Part shown: positions 1-9,459 of the stretch, piece after piece | Numbering within the stretch: the first letter of the stretch is position 1 | How the letters are laid out: every line of letters begins with the position of its first letter | Origin: Ophiocordyceps camponoti-saundersi (nom. inval.) | Lineage: Eukaryota > Ascomycota > Sordariomycetes > Hypocreales > Ophiocordycipitaceae | Assembly (NCBI GenBank): GCA_003339415.1 | Contig: PDHQ01000165.1 | Span: 1 to 64,000, forward strand | DNA length: 64,000 nucleotides | Reading direction: 5' to 3' | Program-made: the position numbers and the translations under genes | Notes under the pieces: model-generated | Databases searched by the model: none | Seen by the model: the letters and a program-made list of their open reading frames with translations, nothing else | What the model was told of the DNA's origin: nothing

Positions 1-77
<77 letters not shown>
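1..77. other. 77-base poly-G run
   Basis: The first 77 bases are G without interruption, and ordinary sequence begins at base 78. No fungal feature of this kind is known to me at a gene end. The run lies about 40 bases beyond the stop codon of the first gene. It most likely marks a contig end where no-signal bases were called as G, and should not be read as biology. Confidence 0.85.
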
Positions 78-78
<1 letters not shown>

Positions 79-118
79 GAGGTTCTCACATGTCCGTCCG
101 TATCGAGACGGCTCGGAT

Positions 119-2679
119 TCATAGCACTTCGCCGATTATCTTTGCTGCTTCTCGATACGTCTGTAACAGCTTCTCGCACTTCTCCCGCTCCTTCTTCACA
201 CCGTCGTCCTCGTATAGCAACTCCTCGAAGAGGGACTCCTTGTAGAGTTCGCTGACCAGCCGATTCTGCACTACGTCCTTGCAGTGGTTGACGAGGAGGT
301 GCATCACGGCCTTGGGCACCTGGTCGGCGATGGACTCGCGAACGATGTTGAAGTACGACGATATGAGGGCCCTGATTAGCTCCGTCTCCATTGCCTCACG
401 GTCCGTAAGCGCCGGTTCGTTGGACTCTCCCTGCGAAACTGGTCAGCGTTTGCGAGTCTCACTTGGTGCACATCGAAGCCATAGTTCCGTACCAAGTGCG
501 AAGCCAGCCCGTAGCTTCTGCCGATGGCATCGTAATCGTCCTCCCGAGGCGGCGCCGGCCGAAGCGTCATCTTCTCCTCTCGTCGGGCGCTGGGTTCGGC
601 GGCCGGACTCATGTGCCGGCCGGTGCCTACCTGACTCGACGAGAGCATATGCGGCGGCGCCATGCCCTCTTTCCCGAAGAAGTAATTTAAGAAGGTATCT
701 CGCGCCCCTCCTATGCCCTGGCCATTGGGCCGCGAGGGGGAGTGTGACCTCGCGCCGTTGACGGCGGCCGCCAGACTCCCGTGGCCGTGGTCATTGACAG
801 TCGGCGAGAGGCTGCGCTGCTGCTTTCCGCCGTGTCTGCGGCCGCCAGCCTCTCCCCTATCCGAGGCGACGATCTCGTCGCCCTCGTCTGGCAGCTCCAC
901 GCCGTTGGCACCAGACTCCTTGACACGCTTCTTTTCTCGCCGCTCCCGTTCTTCTTGAATGAAGCGTTTGCGCTCACGCTCCTGCTTGGCGCTTACGACG
1001 TTACTCATTGCAGCAGCAGCACCTAGGAAGTTGGGGTGATTCGTGTTTATATACGCGCGCTGAATGGAGATGAGAGATTCGACATAAGACGCCGAAGGCC
1101 CTAGTCTCTCCCGCAAGAGGTCAGAGACCGCCTCGATGAGCTTGGCCTGTAACCTTGGAAACCTGGAAAGCTCGGTGGAACCGCATGTGTGACAGATCTT
1201 GATGAGCTCCTCGTACACCAGCTCAACGCAGCGCTGGCTGGGAATCTCGAGAAGCTTGATCTGTGGCTTGACGAGTAGGTCGAAGGCCATCTCGGGCACG
1301 AATAAACTGGGTCTCGGCCCCGTAGAGTTGCGGATAGCGGTGCGTATGTCCAGAACTGACAAATTCGAGGTGGGATCGATACTCTCAAGAGAGCTGCCAA
1401 AGACGGAGTTGAAGATGTAATAGATGCGCGCGCCCCCACAGAGCTCTCGTGTCGATATCTCGGTCGACGTGCCGTCGATGGAGGCGATAAACGAGTTGGC
1501 GAAGCGAGTCATCAGTTGCAATATCAGGGACCCGCGATGCTCCTTGCCGCTGAAGTGCATATCGCCGAAGCTGGCGAGTTCCTGCTGGGTCTGGCCCATG
1601 AGCGTGTTAAGGCGAGCCTTGATGTCCGGCAATCGGTCGCGGATGTGAGTCATGAGCGTCGTGTTAAGTGTTCTGGCAAGGAAATGCGTGCCGCAGCGAG
1701 AGGATATGTTGCGGTAGGCGGGATGGTGCTTGAAGAAGTCGGTTTCGGCCTTGAGGGCCTCCTCCATGGGCTTGTTACCTTGAATGTCCTGCTGCGAGCG
1801 GTTGACAACTCCGATGAATCCAAGTTTCAGTGGGTAGACGCGACCCGAGAGAATATCAAGCGCGTTAGTGCCATGATCCATCAGGTCGACCTTGGTGAGA
1901 ACGCCAATGGTTCTCCTGCCAAGAGGATCGACATGGCGTGCTAGCTTCAAGGCTTCTGAATTGACGATATCGACATTGGCGGGGGAGACGGCAAGAATCA
2001 GACTGTTAGGTTTGGCTATATACTCGGAGATAAGGTTTCGCGTCTGCTTCTCGATGTCGGTCGGCTGGTCGCCAATGGGCACCTAAATTGTAAAGTTAGT
2101 TGCCGGATCGGTTGGATGAAGAGCAGGACACAGCAAGGCACCTTTGTAAGGCCAGGAAGATCGACCAGGGTCAGGTTCAAGACATGTGGCGAGTAAACCT
2201 TGAGGTTGATGGGCTGCCTGTTGATGCCCTTGTTGTTGCCGGCTACTCTTGAGGTCTCGTTCTCAATCTCTCGCTTAACGTCGGAAAAGTCCGTAAACCT
2301 GCGGTTGGGAATATGGTGGAACTCAGCCCACTCAGAGCGACGAGCCGAAGAAGAAGAGCGTAAGGCATCGGGGGCATCGGGGGTGCCGTCGTCATCGGAG
2401 ACATTGATGAGCTGAAGTATCAAGGGCCGACGGGTCACGATTCCACTTCCACGGGGGAGAAAGTCTCGACCGACGATGTTTTCAAGAACAGAGGATTTGC
2501 CAGCGGACTGGGAGCCGACAACGACCTGCATGGCGCGTAAGCCAGGCTAGCTAAGAATACGGTTGATAGGCTGAACAAACAATTTGAGGAAGATCTAGTG
2601 AGTCATTGCCGATAGTGTTGAATACCAGATCTTGCAGCTTATTGACCGTTCCAAGAAGATCCTCGCCGAGGGCAGCCAT
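119..2679 (-). CDS. vps1: Dynamin-like GTPase Vps1 (vacuolar protein sorting / peroxisome fission)
   Basis: Four exons joined by me: 2581-2679, 2142-2525, 493-2082 and 119-430, giving about 794 residues. Introns are 55, 59 and 62 bp. The start at 2679 gives [20 protein letters not shown], the expected Vps1 N-terminus. GTPase motifs are visible: P-loop GSQSAGKS (residues 37-44), DLPG (155-158), TKVD (224-227), then NRSQQD. The dynamin middle domain follows, with a C-terminal GTPase effector domain in the last exon ([19 protein letters not shown]). There is no PH or proline-rich domain, as in Vps1-type dynamins. The family acts as a self-assembling membrane-scission GTPase at endosomes, Golgi and peroxisomes. 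The linker between middle domain and GED is long, charged and low-complexity, making the protein about 90 residues longer than yeast Vps1; it still holds the family signature [10 protein letters not shown]. The gene is divergent from cox19, with 807 bp between the start codons. The third intron has an alternative 32-nt reading that I consider unlikely. Confidence 0.95.
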
Positions 2680-3486
2680 GGCGTTGGACGGCGCACGAGA
2701 GGCGATCGAGGTCGTGAAGCAGGCTTAGGCGACGGCTGCGGCAGAGGCTGAGGCAGAAGGCTGAGGCAGAAGGCTGAGGATCAGTTGAGCCGAGCGGATA
2801 GATAGGAAGGATAAAGAGATAAAGTGAATCTGCCTCACCCAAACCCAGAGCAGCGCTCGTGAGGACAACAACTGCGCGTTGGATCGAAATAACGGGCAAG
2901 GCTTCGAGGATGCCGCGTCGGAGATTCTCGTGGCTGCACTCTACGGGGTAATAACTACCAGGTACTAGGTAGGTAGGGCACGTGCGCCCGGGCGATGCAT
3001 GCTTGCAAGTTGTGCAGCTGACGGATGTACAGTACGACTTCTACTAGGTTTACAGTGATTAATGACTGATACAGTGATATTGAGTGTTAACAGTTCCAGA
3101 CAGGCTGTCTCTGAAGCAGATTTGCTCGAGGATTAACCATTGACGGCACTGTGCCGTAGATATTTACCTACTATGTATACATGCATACATATGTACATAC
3201 ACATACATAAACGAAGGAGCATAAACTGCCCCCGACAGTTTTATTACTACACTATCCGCACAAACGTTCCTGCTGATAATTGTACATCTTCATATGGGCA
3301 TTTATCCCGGTCTCACTAACGGCGCCTCGATCCGCCACTGCCGACCACAACACCATGGCAAAAGCCGTTGCGTGAGGCTTCCGCGTCTAAATTGCTAAAG
3401 TCTTACATGCTCGCGTAGGATATTACCTAAACAACTCAACTTGCCTGAGTCTCTCGAACCTTGACACTTCGCCAACCGCTTCCGCC
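2680..3486. promoter_or_regulatory. Divergent intergenic region vps1-cox19
   Basis: This 807-bp gap lies between the start codons of two divergent genes, so it must hold both promoters. It contains a short tandem repeat of GGCTGAGGCAGAA (two full units and a partial one, 2746-2779), a TAGGTAGG tract near 2967, and an ATGTATAC/CATACATA-rich stretch at about 3172-3212. I saw no convincing TATA box or other gene. Confidence 0.55.
2746..2779. repeat. 13-bp tandem repeat upstream of vps1
   Basis: The unit GGCTGAGGCAGAA occurs at 2746-2758 and 2759-2771, followed by a partial third unit to 2779. It lies 67-100 bp upstream of the vps1 start codon, so probably within its 5' leader. Confidence 0.8.
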
Positions 3487-3994
3487 ATGAATAGCCCCGG
3501 ACGGCTACCGTCCACGAAGCCCACGCCGTGAGTCCGCCGCCAGTCCGCCGCCGTACTGAGGGAGTAGCTCAAAAATCAGGCTAGGCCGCAACGTGGGAGC
3601 TTCCCGCTGGACCACGATGGTGGGCGTCCGGTCCCTCACTGACCCCTCTCTGACAGACATGATCGATCGCCCACCCTGGCGGGCTTTCGCTGACCCTACA
3701 CCATGCGCGCAGGCGAATGCAAGCATGCCATGTCCGACTACCTCGCGTGCATGAAAAAGGCCCGCGGCCTCAATGGCGATGACTGCCGCATCCTAGCCAA
3801 GGCCTATCTCGCTTGCAGGATGGATCGGTAAATTTTCTGCGCTGAACAGGCATCATGTCGCCTGGCTGACCTTCCCCACGCCAAGGAATCTCATGGCCCG
3901 TGACGACTTCAAAAACCTTGGCTTTGCCGACTCGTCAACATCTTCCGATGCGACCGCGGCCAACAAAGTGCCCAAGGGCGAGCTCCGCTGGTAA
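3487..3994 (+). CDS. cox19: Cytochrome c oxidase assembly protein Cox19 (twin CX9C)
   Basis: Four short exons: 3487-3527, 3585-3619, 3713-3827 and 3886-3994, with introns of 57, 93 and 58 bp. Together they encode 99 residues, about the usual family size. The start gives MNSPGRLPSTKPTPPQRGSF, followed by DHDGECK. Two CX9C motifs are complete: C-KHAMSDYLA-C and C-RILAKAYLA-C, then RMDRNLMARDDFKNLGF, the family's conserved C-terminal stretch. Cox19 is a small intermembrane-space/cytosolic protein needed to put copper into cytochrome c oxidase, imported through the Mia40 disulfide relay; that role is family knowledge. The first intron was set at the acceptor ending at 3584 because only that gives the conserved PPQRGSFPLDHDG join. 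No single exon is long enough to look like a gene alone. Confidence 0.93.
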
Positions 3995-4192
3995 AAAATC
4001 CATAGATCGTGATGTTTACGGATGTTTATAGATGCTTGGCTGCTGGGCGGAGTTTATTGCATCATAAAGGTTCGGGGTGGTAGTTTGGAGCAGTCAGTAG
4101 ACCGTTGCCCCGTCAACGCCCGCCCATCAGTGTCTTGATTGGCTTCCGGATAAACAAGAAAAAAGTACATACATACATATCACCGCGAACTG

Positions 4193-6634
4193 ATGCCCAA
4201 CGAAGCCCCGGTCAGGGGCCAACAACGGCTTCGCTCATCTGTAGCCCATCTTTGCATGGAGAAGCTTCTCTCCCGGCCTGGATTCACGGCCAGCATGACA
4301 AGATCCACCGATACCAAGGGCCGGCGTATAACGCCATCGTCACCAACATATATGACCAATGATCAGTTTGGTATGTCCGCCATCCACCTACCTTTTCTGC
4401 CTACATAGTAGCCTATTGTCGCGTTCCGCCAATTTCTGATTTGTCTTGTCTCGGCAGCTGAATACTTGGCAGACTTGCGTGCCAACCGCACTTCTCGTCC
4501 CGGAGGCGCTCGTCCACAGCCATCGCGTCAAAATCAGCACCGACAGAGCGTCGACGCCGCCTCTGAAGCCATCACTGGCCTTGACCGTTCGCAAACTCAA
4601 CCACAGGCGCTGCCCATTGCTACGCGCAGCACGTCGATCCGCTCCAAGGCGAGCACCGGCCGCGATTATTACCCTACCGCACCAACTGTGCCCCTGAAGC
4701 CGTCTGAAGTGGTGCCGACCACGACCTACATGGAGCGGGGGCAGCGTTGGATGGAAAAAGAAGAGGCTGTTTCCCTTCGTGAGGCTTTGCAGGATATGGA
4801 AATCCGCGGGCCCGCACCCGCTGCCGAGGGAGAAGACGAGCGTCGCCTCTACAACGCCGCCCTCGACGACGCCGCCGAATTGGTATGGCAGCACCAGCAT
4901 GGAAGCCCAAAACGGAAGCCGGACGGGCCTTATCGCTATAAATCACATCTTAGGAAGAATAGCTATGCGCATGCCCGCACTGCCAGCATCGGCTCCCAAG
5001 GTGACGAGATCGCTCCAAGCGGCCTAGGAAGAGACATTGTCACGCGCTCTGTGTCTCTCAGCTCAACAGACAGCGCCGTTTCCTCACAGGCTGCCCGAAA
5101 AGGAGGAGTTTACTCAGGTCAGGCGCCCTTAGAAGCCATTCACGGTTCCAGAACACACGGAAATGCCGGTCCCGCCAGTCGTCGTACCAGCCTTAAGAAG
5201 GACATCAGCGGCGAGGTCCAGCGCCCATTCTCCGGTGATCAGATTTGGGAGGAGCCCGAAACCTCGCCTTCGGCCCAGGTACTCTCTCCAGGTCGGGCGT
5301 CCCCGGACAAGTTGGATGGAAAATCTCCAAGTCCGATGAATCGTGCGCGGCTACGGTTCTCCCAGCCCAGCCATGGTCATGTTAAGGCCTTCGATCGGGT
5401 GGAGATATACCGTAACCCTGTGACACAGACGCGAAACCCCCAATACACGACCAATGACGCGTCATCGAAACCCGTCCCGGACTCGTCCCAAGAGCAGAGG
5501 AATGGTATGGAGGTCCGTGGCCAGGATATCCGTGCGGCCACTACCAGGAGGCTCAAGGATCGCAGCGACAGACTACCGGAGCCCACGGCCGTCAGCGACA
5601 GCCCGGGACGGCCCATAGTAAGCTTTGACGCCAATTGGAAAGCCCCGGACGAGTCTACTGATGTCAAGCCAGACCCGCCAACCCAAATCTCGACCTCGTG
5701 CAACGAAGCTGGCCGACCTGTGGACATCCCTCGCATCGCTATTTCGGAGGCCGACACGCCGCAGCCACGGGAAATCTCTCACGCAGGCGTGCCATCCATC
5801 GCTATAGCTGGACCGGAAGAGTTGCCGAACCCCACCATCATGACGGGCAGGGCGTCGCAACCGGGCTGGCCGGGACCACGTCCGCTACCAACACCCGGAG
5901 GAAGAACATCTCAAACCCGAGGCCATTGGTCGCCCGCGCCGGGGGCCCTTTCACGGGCGATAGCCGTTTGCCATCAGTGCGGCCTCTCCATCGATGGAAG
6001 GTTCGTGTCACTGGCCGGAGGATCGGAGCGATTCCACCCACAATGCTTCCGCTGCTTCAGCTGCAAGACCAGCCTCGAGACGATGGAAATCAGTCCTGAG
6101 CCGGAGCACGTTCGCGCAGAACGCCTCCGAAGGATCCGCCTCCGCGCCGCAGGGCGGCCTGTCGAGGAGCAGCCGGGGAAGACGGCGACGGACGACGGCG
6201 ACGAGAGGCTGCGCTTCTTCTGCCACTTGGACTGGCACGAGCTCTTCGCCCCTCGCTGCAAGCACTGCAAGACGCCCATTATCGGCGAGCACATCGTTGC
6301 ACTCGGCCACCACTGGCACTACGGCCACTTCTTCTGTGCCGAGTGTGGCGACTCGTTCGGGCAAGGCATGACGCACATTGAAAAGGACGGATATGCGTGG
6401 TGCATCAATTGTCAGACAAAGCGCACCGAGCGACGGGCGCCCAAATGTCGCAAGTGCAAGCAAGCAGTCATCGGCCAGTACATCCAAGCGCTAGGTGGCG
6501 AATGGCACGAGCATTGCTTCCGCTGTGCCGAGTGCCGTGGCGGATTCGATGACGGCCAGATCTTTCCCAAGGAGGTAGCCGGGGGTACGCTGGCCTTTTG
6601 TACGAGGTGCAGGGCCCGGCAGCTCAAGTCGTAA
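4193..6634 (+). CDS. Paxillin-like protein with three LIM domains
   Basis: Two exons (4193-4370 and 4458-6634, 87-bp intron) encode about 784 residues. The join restores TNDQFAEYLADLRANR across the intron. Residues 1 to about 560 are low-complexity, rich in Ser, Pro and Arg, and probably disordered. Three LIM zinc-finger domains follow, starting near C564 (CHQCG...FHPQCFRCFSC), C660 (CKHCK...HYGHFFCAEC) and C723 (CRKCK...WHEHCFRCAEC), ending four residues after the last CTRC pair. Between the two halves of LIM1 is a charged insert of about 40 residues. The layout matches fungal paxillin-like proteins (Pxl1 type) that act at sites of polarised growth and at the septum with Rho GTPases; that role is inferred from the family. 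The start is uncertain: an in-frame Met at 4256 would shorten the protein by 21 residues. The gene lies 198 bp downstream of cox19 on the same strand and is convergent with SUMO. Confidence 0.88.
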
Positions 6635-6911
6635 TCCTGCCTGTCACGACAGAACGACGAGCAAACGGGCATGATCAACACCCTTGTAGTTAGGTACACA
6701 GCCAGATGAAAGTAGCAGATTCAACGGAGGGACGTTGGTGAACAACCAGTTCGACTACCAGTAATTACTTGATTGTCTGTCATGAGATGCGTCGCGAAAA
6801 TCGAGACTCAACGAGATGTATCCTCCATCAGTGCATTTTTCGCGTAGCCGGTAAACACAAGCAAATGCAATTAACCGCTCTGAACGCCCCCATTCTTTCC
6901 GGCGCTTGCCC

Positions 6912-7273
6912 CTACAGTCCGATACAACGCCAGCCCCCAACCTGCTCTTGGTGAACCTCGAGTGTGTCGCCGTCGGCCATTTCGAGCTGCGAGCGCCGAA
7001 GCATCAGCACTGATGTGAAAACACGTGGAGGAGAAGACATACTGAGTCCGGCGTGTCGGTAGGCTGCACGCGCGTTCCCTCGAAAAGAAAACGAACCGAC
7101 GTGATGTTTTTTCCTTGGCGCTCACAGAAAGCGTTCATGAGTTTTTCCAGTTTCGTACTTCTTTTGATTTTGAAAAAAACTTCGTTGTTGTTATCTGTCA
7201 CCTTGATATTGAGGTGTTCACTGTTGGCCGGTGGTTCCTGATGGTCCTGGGACGGCTCGCGTTCTGCCGACAT
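6912..7273 (-). CDS. smt3: Small ubiquitin-like modifier SUMO (Smt3/Pmt3)
   Basis: Two exons (7043-7273 and 6912-6986, 56-bp intron) encode 101 residues. The ubiquitin-like fold is nearly textbook: EHLNIKVTDNNNEVFFKIKR, then LFEGTRVQPTDTPDS, and after the join LEMADGDTLEVHQEQVGG. The Gly94-Gly95 pair is the site exposed by Ulp-type proteases and joined to target lysines through the E1/Ubc9 pathway. The N-terminal tail (about 20 residues) is acidic and polar, as in fungal SUMOs. The residues after the GG, WRCIGL, form a longer and more hydrophobic tail than I expect from fungal SUMO. The tail is removed on maturation, so this should not affect function. The gene is convergent with the LIM gene (277 bp between stops) and divergent from cmc4. 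Confidence 0.96.
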
Positions 7274-8320
7274 TGCGCGCTGCGCTTCTTTTCGGCGGAG
7301 AGGAAGAGAAGAAGTTCTTTTTCAGATAGAGGTAGGAGAAAAGACGGTGACCAGCTGTGGCTGTATGTAGGCGTCGACGACGTTGATGCTTGATTTTGGG
7401 CGAGGCCGACGCTATGGGGATGAAGTAAGAGTGTGGTTGAGGTAAGTGGGGAGCGTGGCACGTGATTGGTTGGCGAGAACGCTGGGCCCAAGGCGGTTTG
7501 GCAAGTCTTTGTATGATCAGCAGAAGGTGGTCAAGGCGATCAGGTAGGTAGGTAGCTTCTAGTGGGAAAGGTGTAAGGGTAAGGTCGCGAAGAGATGTCC
7601 AAGTTCTTTGTTCGTTGGATTCTATCATGCAGCCGCTGGGAAGGAAGTTTCTGCACGTGCGGCGTTTGGAGGAACTACCTAGGTATTAGGGATTAAGCGA
7701 GTGGAAATGAATGAAAGTTCCACTACGCCCTTGTTGGAAATGCAATTATACCATACAACTGCTATCTGCCTGGCGGACTATATATATATGTATGTACGGC
7801 GTATATACATACATATGTGTGCTGCCTAGGCACCTACCCAGTATGTGCTATGTACACACATTATGCCTATAGGCGACAGCTGACAGTTTTTAAGCTCCGA
7901 CGAGCTGTAGGCGAAACTGAAGGGAAAAGGCGAGTCACTTCGCTTCAACTTACTAGGATAGATATGCATACATACATACTAGTACATATGTATATACCTA
8001 GGTACGAGAGTCCCAATGACCAAGAGTTGCCCATAACGGGTTAGAATGAAACGCAGGATAGGCACCTACCTAGGTAGGTAGGTACGAGTAGCAGTGGGCC
8101 TGACCAAGCTTGAGACAACGCTTCACAGTCAGAGGCTCACAGCAGTTGCGCTTCCCGAGGGATGCGGATAAAAGTCACTCTGCAGCTCTCAAGCATTAGA
8201 AATCCAGTCTTTCTTTACTATCACTCTCTCACTGTCGCCATCATCTGCAGCATTTGAAAAGCATGGTCTCTCGACGCCGCCCATCTCTCGGTCACGATGT
8301 GGTGAACATAAGCTGATAAT
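7274..8320. promoter_or_regulatory. Divergent intergenic region SUMO-cmc4
   Basis: This 1,047-bp gap lies between two divergent genes and holds both promoters. It is rich in two repeated motifs: TAGGTAGG/CCTACCTA (near 7541, 7678, 7999 and 8067) and alternating TATATATGTATG/CATACATA (near 7782-7815 and 7966-7995). Several short open frames in the repetitive part are chance frames with no recognisable protein. Confidence 0.5.
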
Positions 8321-8688
8321 ATGGATTATGGACAGAATGCGTCGCAGAAGACACAGGATGATGTAGAAGCCAATCCGCCTTGCCATCCGCGCGCTGTACG
8401 CCATCCTCTCCGTTCTGGCGCATCACGTCTGACTCGAACGAGAGAGCAGTGCGCAATTCAAGGTATGACCATATCGCATTACTTCAGCGACATCGTCGTG
8501 CTCAATGGTCTGTAGAATGCTTGAGCCGTAACAACTACAACGAGGCCAAATGCCGCGACGCCGTCAAGGCCCTCTACGACTGCTGCCAGCGATTTTACGG
8601 ACGGTACGGCGACGACGCTCAGACGCCTAGTTGTCCCCAACCTGAGCTGCTGCGGTTAAAGCTCGAACAGCAAAGGTCTGAGCCATGA
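8321..8688 (+). CDS. cmc4: Twin-CX9C mitochondrial protein Cmc4, with a 13-nt exon
   Basis: Three exons: 8321-8395, 8450-8462 and 8516-8688, with introns of 54 and 53 bp, giving 86 residues. The middle exon is only 13 nt and encodes CAIQ plus the first base of the next codon. Only this splicing gives the first CX9C motif (C-HPRACAIQE-C); the second (C-RDAVKALYD-C) and the following CQRFYGRYG lie in exon 3. The protein matches the Cmc4 family of small intermembrane-space CHCH proteins imported by the Mia40 relay. Its exact function is not well defined; roles in respiratory-chain biogenesis are suggested for the family. All three joins keep the frame (phases 0 and 1). It lies 771 bp upstream of nup107 on the same strand. 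Confidence 0.9.
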
Positions 8689-9459
8689 TTGTGACGCTCT
8701 CCGCATCATGTCCGCCGGTACATTTAGCTCCGGCAACTTTTAGAAAGAGCGTGTATCTTGCTATTGGCTATCATTGAGCGCGCTTGAGGTTCTCGTGAAA
8801 CCTGAACAAGTACTGATGGATCTTGCTCCGAGACTCTAATATGAATGCCGTTGACATTGTTGTAGAAGGAGGGAAGACTTAGGAGGAGAGAATTTGCACT
8901 TTTTAAGAGGGTGCTGTACTGCTTTATTGCAATCTTACATACGTATTTACCACACATGCATATATCTACCTAACCGCTACTCCACGCGCTTCCGCGGTTG
9001 CGGGTCATCGCTTTGGCCAGGAACTTATCGGAGTACCTGCGTAGGTGCCTATTACGTTTACATGCATACCTCTTACTCGCGAACGCTCCGCAACAAAGGT
9101 CATCCATTGGGCAAATAGTCACAGACCAGCAGCTGTTCAGCGCAAAAGCACACGCCCGTGGCATCGCGGCCAGCCATAAGACCCTGCGCCCAAGGAAAAC
9201 AGGCTATCTCACCTATCTACATATCCAAAAACGCGTCTGGCAATCTCGGCGTTGCCGTCCTAATCACACTTCGGATCGAGCTCACAACAAAGAAGCTGTT
9301 CTTGTCGGCGGCGGAGAGTTCTGAGAGCTTTTCCTGGCTTCCATGAAGACCACAGTCAAGCCTCGCTGCGATCCAGCTCGCTACACGCGTTGTGGCGGAT
9401 CCTTCGCAGCGCGTCCTTCGCAGCGCAAAATTTTCAATATTCGCTTGCCGTGATCCCAC
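8689..9459. other. Intergenic region cmc4-nup107
   Basis: This 771-bp gap holds the cmc4 3' end and the nup107 promoter. It contains an ACATACGTA/CATGCATA-rich stretch near 8937-8965 and a duplicated GGATCCTTCGCAGCGCGT-like segment just before the nup107 start (about 9398-9426). I see no gene; the open frames across it do not resemble any family. Confidence 0.5.

Noticed and set aside
431..462. A 32-nt intron in vps1 (donor at 462)
   Set aside because: Shorter than introns normally spliced in fungi; the donor at 492 gives 62 nt with the same frame and the same acceptor.
2639..2899. 86-codon minus-strand frame overlapping vps1 exon 1
   Set aside because: It is in a different frame from the conserved Vps1 N-terminus and is rich in repeat-derived Leu/Ser; a shadow frame.
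3440..3470. Possible tRNA B box on the minus strand (GGTTCGAGA)
   Set aside because: The box does not match the consensus well, and no A box, acceptor stem or cloverleaf could be formed around it.
7817..8044. 75-codon open frame between SUMO and cmc4
   Set aside because: It is built largely of CATACATA/TATGTA repeats and has no recognisable protein features.
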